64,000 bases of DNA from the NCBI RefSeq assembly GCF_001548475.1, contig NZ_LRUJ01000007.1, positions 1 to 64,000 on the forward strand. The letters run 5' to 3'. Origin of the DNA: Bordetella hinzii LMG 13501. Its GTDB lineage: Bacteria > Pseudomonadota > Gammaproteobacteria > Burkholderiales > Burkholderiaceae_B. The notes under the pieces were generated by a model. It was not told where the DNA came from. It made no database searches and worked only from the letters and a program-made list of their open reading frames with translations. Shown piece after piece: positions 40,906 to 48,717 of this stretch (its first letter is position 1; every line of letters begins with the position of its first letter). A program made the translations under genes and the position numbers.

Positions 40906-41188
40906 CAACTTGTGGCCCGGCAAATTGGGGGCGGTTCAAATTGGTCCCGGCAGCACAAATCCCGTCATAATTGCGCCAAGCGGTATGCCCCTGCGTGCTG
41001 ATGCTAATCACGGTTATTACTGCAAACTGAATCCGGATTGTGGATATATCGTCGGAAGCCGTGGCCACCATATTGTTCGCGCTGGCTGCCGACGGCTAGT
41101 GACGGCCTGTATCAAGAGGCGCCGAACAATTTTGAAAGTATTTTTTCTATTCGTTTAATAAGCGGGTATGCCGCCTCGTCGTGATTCG

Positions 41189-41216
41189 TTGGGGCAGGCC
41201 TTTACGGGGCTAAAAT
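41189..41216 (+). promoter_or_regulatory. Predicted promoter of the polysaccharide operon
   Basis: TTGGGG, a 16-base spacer and TAAAAT. Transcription would start near 41223, 43 bases before the first gene of the island. Confidence 0.45.
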
Positions 41217-41265
41217 CCTGTTTTCATTCCCGTTTCATCCGCGTTGAGATCATAGGAAACCTCTC

Positions 41266-42243
41266 ATGAAGCTTGATGGTTCGAAGATACTGGTAATTGG
41301 CGGTGCAGGTTTTATTGGCAGCTTTGTGGTCGCCGAACTGCTCAAGCATAACGTCGCCGAAGTGGTCATTTATGACAATTTTGCCCGCGGCAAGCACAGC
41401 AATATTGCCGAATACCTTAAGGATCCGCGCTGTCGCCTTTACCCCAACGGTGGGGATATCCGCGATATCGACCTGCTGAACGACGCGATGCATGGCATGG
41501 ACGGGGTCGTGCACCTGGCGGCGATGTGGCTGCTGCATTGCAAGGACTTTCCGCGCACGGCTTTCCACGTCAACATCGAAGGCACGTTCAATGTGCTGGA
41601 AGCCTGCGTCAAGAACAATATCAAGCGCCTGGTCTATTCGTCGTCCGCATCGGTCTATGGCGATGCCCTTGAGGTGCCCATGACCGAAGAGCATCCGTTC
41701 AACAACCGTAATTTCTATGGCGCCAGCAAGATCGCCGGCGAGGCGATGTGCCATGCGTTCCATGACCGCTATGGCCTGAGCTACGTCGGCCTGCGCTATA
41801 TGAACGTCTACGGCCCTCACCAGGACCAGACTGCCGCCTATACCGGCGTGATTCCGATCATGCTCAATAAGATCGATGCCAACGAATCGCCCGTCATCAA
41901 TGGCGATGGAACCCAGGCGTATGACTTCGTGACGGTGCAGGATGTGGCACGCTGCAACGTGCTGGCCTTGAAATCCGACATCGATGATCAGTTCTATAAC
42001 GTCGGCACTGGCGTGCAGACTACGATCCGCGAGCTTTGCGACACCATTCTGGACCTGCGCAAATCGGATCTGAAGGTGGAGTATCGACCTTACAGCGCGG
42101 ATGACGCCCGTCGCCTGGTGCAGAATCGTATCGGCTGCCCGAAGAAGGCCGAGCGCGACCTGGGCTTTAAGTATCAGGACAATCTGCGCGATGGCTTGCA
42201 GGCACTGATCGATTGGCGCCTTCGTAACGGGGGCGAAGCCTAA
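41266..42243 (+). CDS. NAD-dependent epimerase/dehydratase (extended SDR) of polysaccharide biosynthesis
   Basis: 325 residues. A Rossmann GGAGFIG at 12-18, SSSASVYG and the catalytic YGASK, then RYMNVYGPHQ, are extended-SDR features of nucleotide-sugar 4-epimerases (WbpP/WbmF-like). It would act on an activated sugar in the cytoplasm; whether the substrate is an aminouronic acid, as in other Bordetella O-antigen loci, is inference. AGGAAACCTCTC precedes the ATG. First gene of the island and nearly contiguous with the amidotransferase that follows. Confidence 0.88.
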   Translation: MKLDGSKILVIGGAGFIGSFVVAELLKHNVAEVVIYDNFARGKHSNIAEYLKDPRCRLYPNGGDIRDIDLLNDAMHGMDGVVHLAAMWLLHCKDFPRTAFHVNIEGTFNVLEACVKNNIKRLVYSSSASVYGDALEVPMTEEHPFNNRNFYGASKIAGEAMCHAFHDRYGLSYVGLRYMNVYGPHQDQTAAYTGVIPIMLNKIDANESPVINGDGTQAYDFVTVQDVARCNVLALKSDIDDQFYNVGTGVQTTIRELCDTILDLRKSDLKVEYRPYSADDARRLVQNRIGCPKKAERDLGFKYQDNLRDGLQALIDWRLRNGGEA

Positions 42244-42244
42244 C

Positions 42245-44113
42245 GTGTGCGGAATTGCCGGTTTTATTAATCTGAACGGCATCCCCGCAGAACCGGAACT
42301 GGTCCGGCGCATGACCGATGCCATCGTGCATCGCGGCCCGGACGGTGAGGGGCAATGGGCCGACGGGCCCATTGCACTGGGGCACCGTCGCCTGGCCATC
42401 ATCGACTTGACTGTCACGGGCGCTCAGCCCATGCACTCGGTGGATGGGCGCTATATCCTCACCTATAACGGCGAGCTCTACAATTATCGCGAGCTGCGTG
42501 CGGAACTCGAGGCGCTTGGGCATCGTTTCCTGTCCACCAGCGACACCGAGGTATTGCTCAGCGCGCTGAGCGCCTGGGGCACTGCGGCCTTGATCCGTTT
42601 CAATGGTATGTTCGCCTTTGCCCTTTGGGACAGGCGCGAGCAGACCTTGTTGCTGGCCCGCGACCGCTACGGCATCAAGCCGCTCTATTACGCCCAGGCT
42701 GGCGGCGCCTTCGCCTTCGCCTCCGAAGCCAAGGCGATATTGGCACATCCGGGCTTCAGCGCCCGCATGAATCTGCCGGCCTTGCTCGAGTATTTCACGT
42801 TCCAGAATCTGTTTACCAGCCAGACTTTGTTCGAGGGCATTTCGATGCTGCCGGCCGGTTGCTGGATGAAGATCGGCAGCCAAGGCCGTAGCCAGATCGA
42901 ACGTTATTGGGACTACGCCTTCGAGGAGCCCGAAACGCCCCGGACGGAGGAAGACTACCTTGAGGAGCTGGATTTCCTGTTCCAGCGCGCAGTCAGCCGC
43001 CAGATGGTATCCGACGTCGAGGTGGGCGCCTATCTCTCGGGGGGCATGGATTCGGGGTCCGTGACGGCATTGGCTTCACGCCACCAGGCCTATATGCGCA
43101 CATTCACCTGCGGCTTCGACATGACGTCGGCTTCCGGGGTGGAGTTGAATTTCGACGAGCGGGCCGCGGCCGAACGCATGTCCTATCTCTTCAAGACTGA
43201 ACACTATGAGATGGTCTTGAAAGCCGGGGACATGGAGCGCATCCTGCCGAAGATGGCCTGGCATCTTGAAGAGCCGCGTGTCGGCCAGAGTTATCCCAAT
43301 TTCTATGTGGCCCAATTGGCCAGCAAGTTCAACAAAGTTGTCCTGGCCGGCACCGGCGGGGATGAGCTGTTCGGTGGTTACCCATGGCGCTATTACCGTG
43401 CCGTCGTCAACGATGACTTCGAGCACTACATCGACAAGTACTATGCCTATTGGCAACGGCTGATCCCGAATACCCGCATCAAGCAGGTTTTCGCGCCCGT
43501 CTGGAATAGCGTGGGTCATGTCTGGACACGGGATATCTTCCGCGATGTGTTTGCCTCGCATGCGAGCACGCTCACCCGGCCAGAAGACTACGTCAACCAC
43601 TCGCTCTACCTGGAAGCGAAAACCTTCCTGCATGGTTTGCTCGTCATCGAGGACAAACTTTCGATGGCGCATTCCCTGGAGACACGGGTGCCCTTCCTGG
43701 ACAACGATCTGGTTGATTTCGCAATGAAGCTGCCCACCAACCTCAAGCTCGGACATTTGAGCGACGTGATCAGGCTGAATGAAAACGATGCTGGGCAGAA
43801 GACGGCACGTTATTTCCAGAAAGCCAAGGACGGCAAGCTGCTGTTGCGCAAGATGATGAGCCGCCATGTTCCCCAGGATGTGGTCGAGCGGGAGAAGCAG
43901 GGTTTCTCCGCACCTGACGCCAGCTGGTTCAAGGGCGAGAGCATCAACTATGTGCGGGAGCTGCTGCACGACCCGAACGCGCGTATCTACAACTTCCTGG
44001 ACCGTGCCTCCGTGCAAACGCTCGTCGATGAGCATTTGCAGGGCAAGGAAAACCGGCGCTTGCTGATCTGGTCCTTGCTGAGCGTAGAGAATATGTGCCG
44101 CCAATATCTTTGA
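42245..44113 (+). CDS. Asparagine synthetase-like glutamine amidotransferase 1
   Basis: 622 residues, starting with a GTG one base after the epimerase stop. MCGIAGF leaves Cys2 as the N-terminal glutaminase nucleophile after Met removal; NGELYNYREL and DRYGIKPLYY continue the class II amidotransferase domain to about 200. The ATP-pyrophosphatase domain has SGGMDSGSV (about 264-272) and GTGGDELFGGY. In O-antigen loci such proteins are thought to convert uronic acids to uronamides; this is the likely role, rather than asparagine synthesis. Genes 2 and 3 of the same family lie at 53688 and 58830. Confidence 0.9.
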   Translation: MCGIAGFINLNGIPAEPELVRRMTDAIVHRGPDGEGQWADGPIALGHRRLAIIDLTVTGAQPMHSVDGRYILTYNGELYNYRELRAELEALGHRFLSTSDTEVLLSALSAWGTAALIRFNGMFAFALWDRREQTLLLARDRYGIKPLYYAQAGGAFAFASEAKAILAHPGFSARMNLPALLEYFTFQNLFTSQTLFEGISMLPAGCWMKIGSQGRSQIERYWDYAFEEPETPRTEEDYLEELDFLFQRAVSRQMVSDVEVGAYLSGGMDSGSVTALASRHQAYMRTFTCGFDMTSASGVELNFDERAAAERMSYLFKTEHYEMVLKAGDMERILPKMAWHLEEPRVGQSYPNFYVAQLASKFNKVVLAGTGGDELFGGYPWRYYRAVVNDDFEHYIDKYYAYWQRLIPNTRIKQVFAPVWNSVGHVWTRDIFRDVFASHASTLTRPEDYVNHSLYLEAKTFLHGLLVIEDKLSMAHSLETRVPFLDNDLVDFAMKLPTNLKLGHLSDVIRLNENDAGQKTARYFQKAKDGKLLLRKMMSRHVPQDVVEREKQGFSAPDASWFKGESINYVRELLHDPNARIYNFLDRASVQTLVDEHLQGKENRRLLIWSLLSVENMCRQYL

Positions 44114-44131
44114 GTGGCATGCGAAGCCCTG

Positions 44132-44150
44132 CTCCCGGCTCTGCCGGGAG
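44132..44150 (+). repeat. Hairpin between the first amidotransferase and wzm
   Basis: CTCCCGGC and GCCGGGAG form an 8-bp perfect stem around TCT, followed by TCTTC. It may attenuate transcription into the export genes. Confidence 0.45.
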
Positions 44151-44207
44151 TCTTCACGGCGGTCTGAGACAGGCCGGCGCGGCCGACAATCAAGCTGTGT
44201 TGCGGAA

Positions 44208-45056
44208 ATGATTAAGAACGTTTTGAGTGCAATATCGCCAGTGTCCAACTTTCAGGCGCTGGTAGAAATCTGGCGCACGCTGTTCCAGCAACGTGCCCTG
44301 GTGCGCGAGATGACGCGCCGCGAACTCTATGACCAATATGTAGGGCAGGTCCTGGGCGTATTGTGGGTGGTAGGGTACCCGTTTATCCAGATCGCCGTTT
44401 ATGTCTTTATCTTTGGCTTTGTGTTCAAGGCCAAGATGGGCGGGACGTTGGAAATGCCCCTGGACTATACGGCCTATATTCTGTCGGGTCTGCTGGCATG
44501 GGTGGGCTTCCAGCAGGCGCTGGCGCGTTCGGCCACGGCATTGACGAGCCAGACCAACCTGGTGCAGCAAGTCGTGTTTCCGATTGAAGTGCTGCCGGTG
44601 CGTGCCGTGCTGTCCAGCTTCACCGGCCAACTCATCGCACTCGGGTTTCTCGTGCTGTACGTGCTCTTCACCCACGGCTCGCTATTCTGGACCTATCTCC
44701 TGCTGCCGGTGCTGATCCTGTTCCAATTCATGGCGATGCTGGGTGTGGGCTTTGCGTTGGCCGCGCTCAACCCGTTCTTGCGCGACATCAAGGACTTTGT
44801 CACGGTCTATTCGATGATCGGCATTTACGCCCTGCCAGTGGTCTATTCGCCTGAGTGGGTGCCTGCGATGTTCAAGCCCATTATTTATGCCAATCCAGTC
44901 AGTTACATGATCTGGTGCTATCAGGATGTGCTGTATTTCGGAAGAATCGCTCATCCCATTGCCTGGGTGGTCTTCCTGCTGGGAGCTCCGATCGCCCTGG
45001 CCTTGGGTTATCGCGTCTTCCGCGGTGTGAAGCCTTATGTGGGGAACGTGCTGTGA
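44208..45056 (+). CDS. wzm: ABC-type polysaccharide export permease (Wzm)
   Basis: 282 residues with about six hydrophobic spans and the ABC2-type fold. The N-terminal amphipathic region (ALVREMTRRELYDQYVGQVLGVLWVVGYPFIQIAVYVFIF) is the usual Wzm/KpsM start. It forms the inner-membrane channel for a lipid-linked polysaccharide. The stop overlaps the GTG of wzt, so the two halves of the exporter are co-translated. Confidence 0.92.
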   Translation: MIKNVLSAISPVSNFQALVEIWRTLFQQRALVREMTRRELYDQYVGQVLGVLWVVGYPFIQIAVYVFIFGFVFKAKMGGTLEMPLDYTAYILSGLLAWVGFQQALARSATALTSQTNLVQQVVFPIEVLPVRAVLSSFTGQLIALGFLVLYVLFTHGSLFWTYLLLPVLILFQFMAMLGVGFALAALNPFLRDIKDFVTVYSMIGIYALPVVYSPEWVPAMFKPIIYANPVSYMIWCYQDVLYFGRIAHPIAWVVFLLGAPIALALGYRVFRGVKPYVGNVL

Positions 45057-46339
45057 GTCAAGATCGTCCCATCGTCATCGACGTCCAAAACCTGAGCAAG
45101 ACGTTCCGCATCTATGACCGGCCGGCGGACCTTTTGATCGAGAAAGTCGGCGGACGAGTCCGCCATCGCCCGTATCACGCCTTGAAGAACGTCAATTTCA
45201 AGGTGCACAAGGGCGAAGTGGTGGGTGTAATCGGCCGCAATGGCGCCGGCAAGAGCACCTTGCTGAAGATCCTGGTAGGCACCCTGGATGCTTCCGAAGG
45301 CAAGGTGAACATCAACGGCAAGATCTCCGCCATCCTGGAACTGGGTACCGGATTTCACCCAGAATACACGGGCCGGGAAAATATCTACATGGGAGGCATG
45401 TGCCTGGGGCTGACGCGCGAGCAGATCGACAAGAAGGTGCAGTCGATTATTGACTTCAGCGAGCTCGAGCGCGTGATCGATCAGCCGTTCAAGACCTATT
45501 CCAGCGGCATGAAGGCTCGCCTGACATTTAGCGTCGCCATCAGCGTGGAGCCGGATATTTTCGTTGTCGACGAGGCCCTGGCCGCGGGGGATGCGCCCTT
45601 CATCGCGAAGTGCTTTGCGCGCATGGTGGAAATCTGCAGCTCCGGTGCCACCGTCTTCTTCGTGACGCATAGCACGGATCTGGTGCGTCGCTTGTGCACG
45701 CGATGCCTGTATTTCAAGGATGGCGAACTCTACCTCGACGGTGACGCCGAGAATATTTCAAGCATCTACGATATGGAAATGCTCGAAATCCAATCCGACT
45801 CCATCAAGGAGCAGGAGTCCGGTGCTCGTGGCGGGGAGGGCCCGGCCCATATCGACAGCTTTGTTGTGCTGGATGAAAAGGGGCAGGCCACGAACGGCTT
45901 TTTCCAGCACGATGCCCTGCGTTTCAGCATGACAGTGCGTTGCGACGAGCCGGTCGACAACCCGGCCATCTGGCTGAAGTTCACGCGCACGGATGGCATC
46001 ATGGCCACTTCGTGGCTGAGTCACGAGCCAGAATACATCGATATCGGTGTGTTGCCTCAGGGGGTGAGCCAGATCGATTTGACCATCGATGATCTGCTGC
46101 TGGGCGATGGCCATTATGACCTCACGGTTGCGCTTTTTCCAAAGCGCAACAGCAAGGCCGAGACCGCGATCTATGTGGATCCCATGTCAATCTGGGAGAA
46201 AACCACCCGCCTGGCCGTGCAGCGCCGCGGCCGGCCGCTGTCGACTTTCTTCGACCAGCCCGTGCGGGTCTCACGTGTCGAGCCCGATGAGCCGGCTCAG
46301 GCTGTTGCAGTAAGTACCGCAAGCGTCCAGAACGGATAG
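45053..46339 (+). CDS. wzt: ABC-type polysaccharide export ATPase with C-terminal substrate-binding domain (Wzt)
   Basis: 428 residues, GTG start overlapping wzm. Walker A is GRNGAGKST at 61-69, followed by ELGTGFHPEYTGRENI, a typical polysaccharide-exporter stretch, then YSSGMKARLTFSVAI (signature) and FVVDEALAAGD (Walker B). The last 150 or so residues (from about 280) are a separate beta-rich domain, the Wzt_C type, which in E. coli O8/O9a binds the modified non-reducing end of the chain. Its presence implies that the exported chain carries a terminal cap. Confidence 0.92.
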   Translation: MSQDRPIVIDVQNLSKTFRIYDRPADLLIEKVGGRVRHRPYHALKNVNFKVHKGEVVGVIGRNGAGKSTLLKILVGTLDASEGKVNINGKISAILELGTGFHPEYTGRENIYMGGMCLGLTREQIDKKVQSIIDFSELERVIDQPFKTYSSGMKARLTFSVAISVEPDIFVVDEALAAGDAPFIAKCFARMVEICSSGATVFFVTHSTDLVRRLCTRCLYFKDGELYLDGDAENISSIYDMEMLEIQSDSIKEQESGARGGEGPAHIDSFVVLDEKGQATNGFFQHDALRFSMTVRCDEPVDNPAIWLKFTRTDGIMATSWLSHEPEYIDIGVLPQGVSQIDLTIDDLLLGDGHYDLTVALFPKRNSKAETAIYVDPMSIWEKTTRLAVQRRGRPLSTFFDQPVRVSRVEPDEPAQAVAVSTASVQNG

Positions 46340-46347
46340 GAATTCAA

Positions 46348-48717
46348 ATGGCTGTGTCACAAGAAACGATAGAAGGCCGGGCCAATCTTGGCATCGAGAG
46401 GCTGGTGTGTCCGACATGCCGTGGCGATAGGCTGGTATTGGGTGGGGAACGCCTGGTCTGCCAGCAGTGCGGCGGAGTCTTTGAGGTACACCACGGCGCT
46501 CCCCATATGGTGGATCTTCGCATGCTGTTGCAGGCCGATCCCCAGGTCATTGGGGGTTGGCATGTGTCACAGCTCAATGGTGATGCATGTTATCAGCAAG
46601 GGGATGAGTCCAGCCTGGCGCTGGGCAAACGGGATGATGTGAAGCAAGTCATCCGGGCCCTGGACGTGCGAGGCAAGGACGTGCTGGATATCGGCTCGGG
46701 CAGCTATATCGAGCCAGAATATTTCGCTGGTACCGACTACAAGAGCTTGACGGGCCTGGACCCCTTGCCGCCGATGCAGACGCCGCCATTCAAGCTGGTG
46801 GGCGGACTATCGGAGTACCTGCCTTTCGCCGACGCCAGTTTCGATGTCGTGACTTTCATCACGTCGTTGGACCACGTCATCGATGTGGACAAGACATTGC
46901 GCGAGTGCCGTCGTGTCCTGCGACCGGGTGGAACCGTCCAGATTTGGGTGGAGTTTTCAAACAACCCCGAGCTTGCCGGGACGTTGCCGGCTTATGACCT
47001 GCTGCCGACACGGCCACCGCGTCCCGCGCCGGATCCGCTAGCGCAGGCCCGCGAAGATGCGGCGGAATATACTGAGTTTTTGCGACAGGTGGAGGCGGAC
47101 AGGGCGGCGTATAGCACCTATCTCGTGGATGAGTTCCATTTCCGACATTTTTCGCGCGAAAGCCTGCTCGCGCATTTTGCGGCCGCCGGTCTGGCGTTGA
47201 CTCAGGATGTCATGATCACTTATGACACCGGGGGATACAACCACGTCATGCATTTCCAGCGTGCCGAAGAGGTGTCCGCAACGCCGGCCGCGACCGGCGC
47301 CACGGCGACCCATGAGCAGGTCGAGGCGCTGCGCGCGCATCTCGATAACCGTCTCAATGTCATGCAGGATGTGTTGAACGCGACAAGCACCCACGTCAAT
47401 CGGTCGGTCGAAGTCCGTGCTGCGAAGCTCAAATGGAAGCTTGCCGGAGCGATGCGCGTGACCAAGCAGCTGGGTGAGCTGCGGCGCATCTATAAAGACA
47501 TCCTGAAAGCGCCCAAGGTGGAGACGGCGCCAGGCGGTCGACGCATCCTGATGCTGACCATCAGCATGATCGATATCGACCCCCGGATCAACAAGGTGGC
47601 GCACAGTCTGGCTCAGGCGGGCTATCACGTCGATATCATGTCCCTGAATTCGGAGCATGGCCCGGATGATGTGATTTTCGAAGATAAGGAGCCGGGCGTG
47701 CGCTATGTCCGGGTACGTTGTCCGGAAGCCTATACGCGTTTCTGGGCTGCCTACCAGCCGACGTTCCGCAGGGTGTCCGCCAAGCTGGATTTCGATTTCG
47801 TCCACGCCAATGACCTGACGACGCTGGCGACGGCCGCCGCCATTGCGGCGGAGCGAGGATGTCCCTTGGTCTATGACTCGCACGAGATGTGGAGCGAGAA
47901 TGTCACCTGGGACATGGCGGCGCGCAAGTATGTGGAAATGCCCCTGTGGAAGCGCCGACTGGCCCGCAAGGTAGAAGGGGAGCTGCTCTCCAAGGTGTCC
48001 AGTTTTTATTCGGTCAGCCCGTCCATCCTGGATGAGTATCAACGTCGCTATGGCCGCCGCCCCTTGATGCTGGCGAATGTCCCGGACATCGCCGTCCTGG
48101 AAACCGCCAATATGGACGTGCCTTCGGTGCGCGAGCTGACCCAATCGGGTGATGAGAAATTCATTACCTTGTATCTGGGGGGGCTGGGTCCGGCTCGCAA
48201 TATCGAGACGGTAATTGATGCGCACCAATACCTGGACGACAATTTTCTGTTTGTCATTCGTGGCCCGCACGCCGAGCGCTGGGGCGTGGAATACCATGAG
48301 CGGGCCAAGAAATTGGGCATTTCCCATCGCATCGCGGTCCTTCCCGGTGTTGGCCGCGATGAGTTGCTCGCCGGCGCCAAGGGCGCGGATTGCGGTGTGG
48401 TGATGCTGCGCAATCTGTGCAAGAACTTCTACTGGTTCTATCCGAACAAGTTCTTCGAGTACGCCGCAGCCGGTATTCCTGTCGCCGTGTCCAATTTTCC
48501 GGATGTCAGCGCTCATATCCAGCGTGAAGGCAACGGCGTTACTTTTGATCCTCATGATCCGAAGAGCATCGCCGACACGCTGCGCAAGTTGGCGGCGGAT
48601 CGCCAGGCAGCCCGGGAAATGGGCGAGCGTGGGCGCGCGTCCGTGCTGCGCGAGTACAACTGGGGCCACGCCATTCAGGTGATGGTGTCCGAGTATGACC
48701 GTATGAGTGCGAAATGA
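46348..48717 (+). CDS. Zinc ribbon / SAM methyltransferase / glycosyltransferase family 4 fusion
   Basis: 789 residues in three parts. Residues 20-45 are a Trm112-like zinc ribbon (Cys21, Cys24, Cys38, Cys41). Residues 95-310 are a class I methyltransferase with motif I DIGSGS (114-119) and the post-motif TLRECRRVLRPGGTVQIWVEF. A charged helical linker follows at about 315-390. Residues 395-789 form a GT4 (GT-B) glycosyltransferase: ILMLTISMIDIDPRINKVAH, DSHEMW, LYLGGLGPARNIET and the donor-site NKFFEYAAAGIPV. One polypeptide could add and methylate the last sugar. It is 8 bases from wzt and overlaps the next gene by 4. Confidence 0.88.
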   Translation: MAVSQETIEGRANLGIERLVCPTCRGDRLVLGGERLVCQQCGGVFEVHHGAPHMVDLRMLLQADPQVIGGWHVSQLNGDACYQQGDESSLALGKRDDVKQVIRALDVRGKDVLDIGSGSYIEPEYFAGTDYKSLTGLDPLPPMQTPPFKLVGGLSEYLPFADASFDVVTFITSLDHVIDVDKTLRECRRVLRPGGTVQIWVEFSNNPELAGTLPAYDLLPTRPPRPAPDPLAQAREDAAEYTEFLRQVEADRAAYSTYLVDEFHFRHFSRESLLAHFAAAGLALTQDVMITYDTGGYNHVMHFQRAEEVSATPAATGATATHEQVEALRAHLDNRLNVMQDVLNATSTHVNRSVEVRAAKLKWKLAGAMRVTKQLGELRRIYKDILKAPKVETAPGGRRILMLTISMIDIDPRINKVAHSLAQAGYHVDIMSLNSEHGPDDVIFEDKEPGVRYVRVRCPEAYTRFWAAYQPTFRRVSAKLDFDFVHANDLTTLATAAAIAAERGCPLVYDSHEMWSENVTWDMAARKYVEMPLWKRRLARKVEGELLSKVSSFYSVSPSILDEYQRRYGRRPLMLANVPDIAVLETANMDVPSVRELTQSGDEKFITLYLGGLGPARNIETVIDAHQYLDDNFLFVIRGPHAERWGVEYHERAKKLGISHRIAVLPGVGRDELLAGAKGADCGVVMLRNLCKNFYWFYPNKFFEYAAAGIPVAVSNFPDVSAHIQREGNGVTFDPHDPKSIADTLRKLAADRQAAREMGERGRASVLREYNWGHAIQVMVSEYDRMSAK

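Larger units (their letters stand above)
40830..41265 (+). other. Gene-free stretch between ssb and the polysaccharide island
   Basis: It holds the ssb terminator hairpin (40871-40902), two direct CAAATTGG repeats (40921-40928 and 40937-40944), a stretch clearly richer in A and T than the core genes (about 40960-41165), and the promoter of the island. An 82-codon open frame at 40910-41158 has no recognisable protein features. I saw no full JUMPstart/ops element. Confidence 0.6.

Noticed and set aside
40910-41158. An 82-codon frame before the polysaccharide island
   Set aside because: No ribosome site, no recognisable motif and a basic, mixed composition; treated as intergenic.
40830-41265. 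JUMPstart/ops element for the polysaccharide operon
   Set aside because: GGGGCGGTT near 40927 only partly resembles ops and is about 300 bases from the first gene; the rest of the motif is absent.
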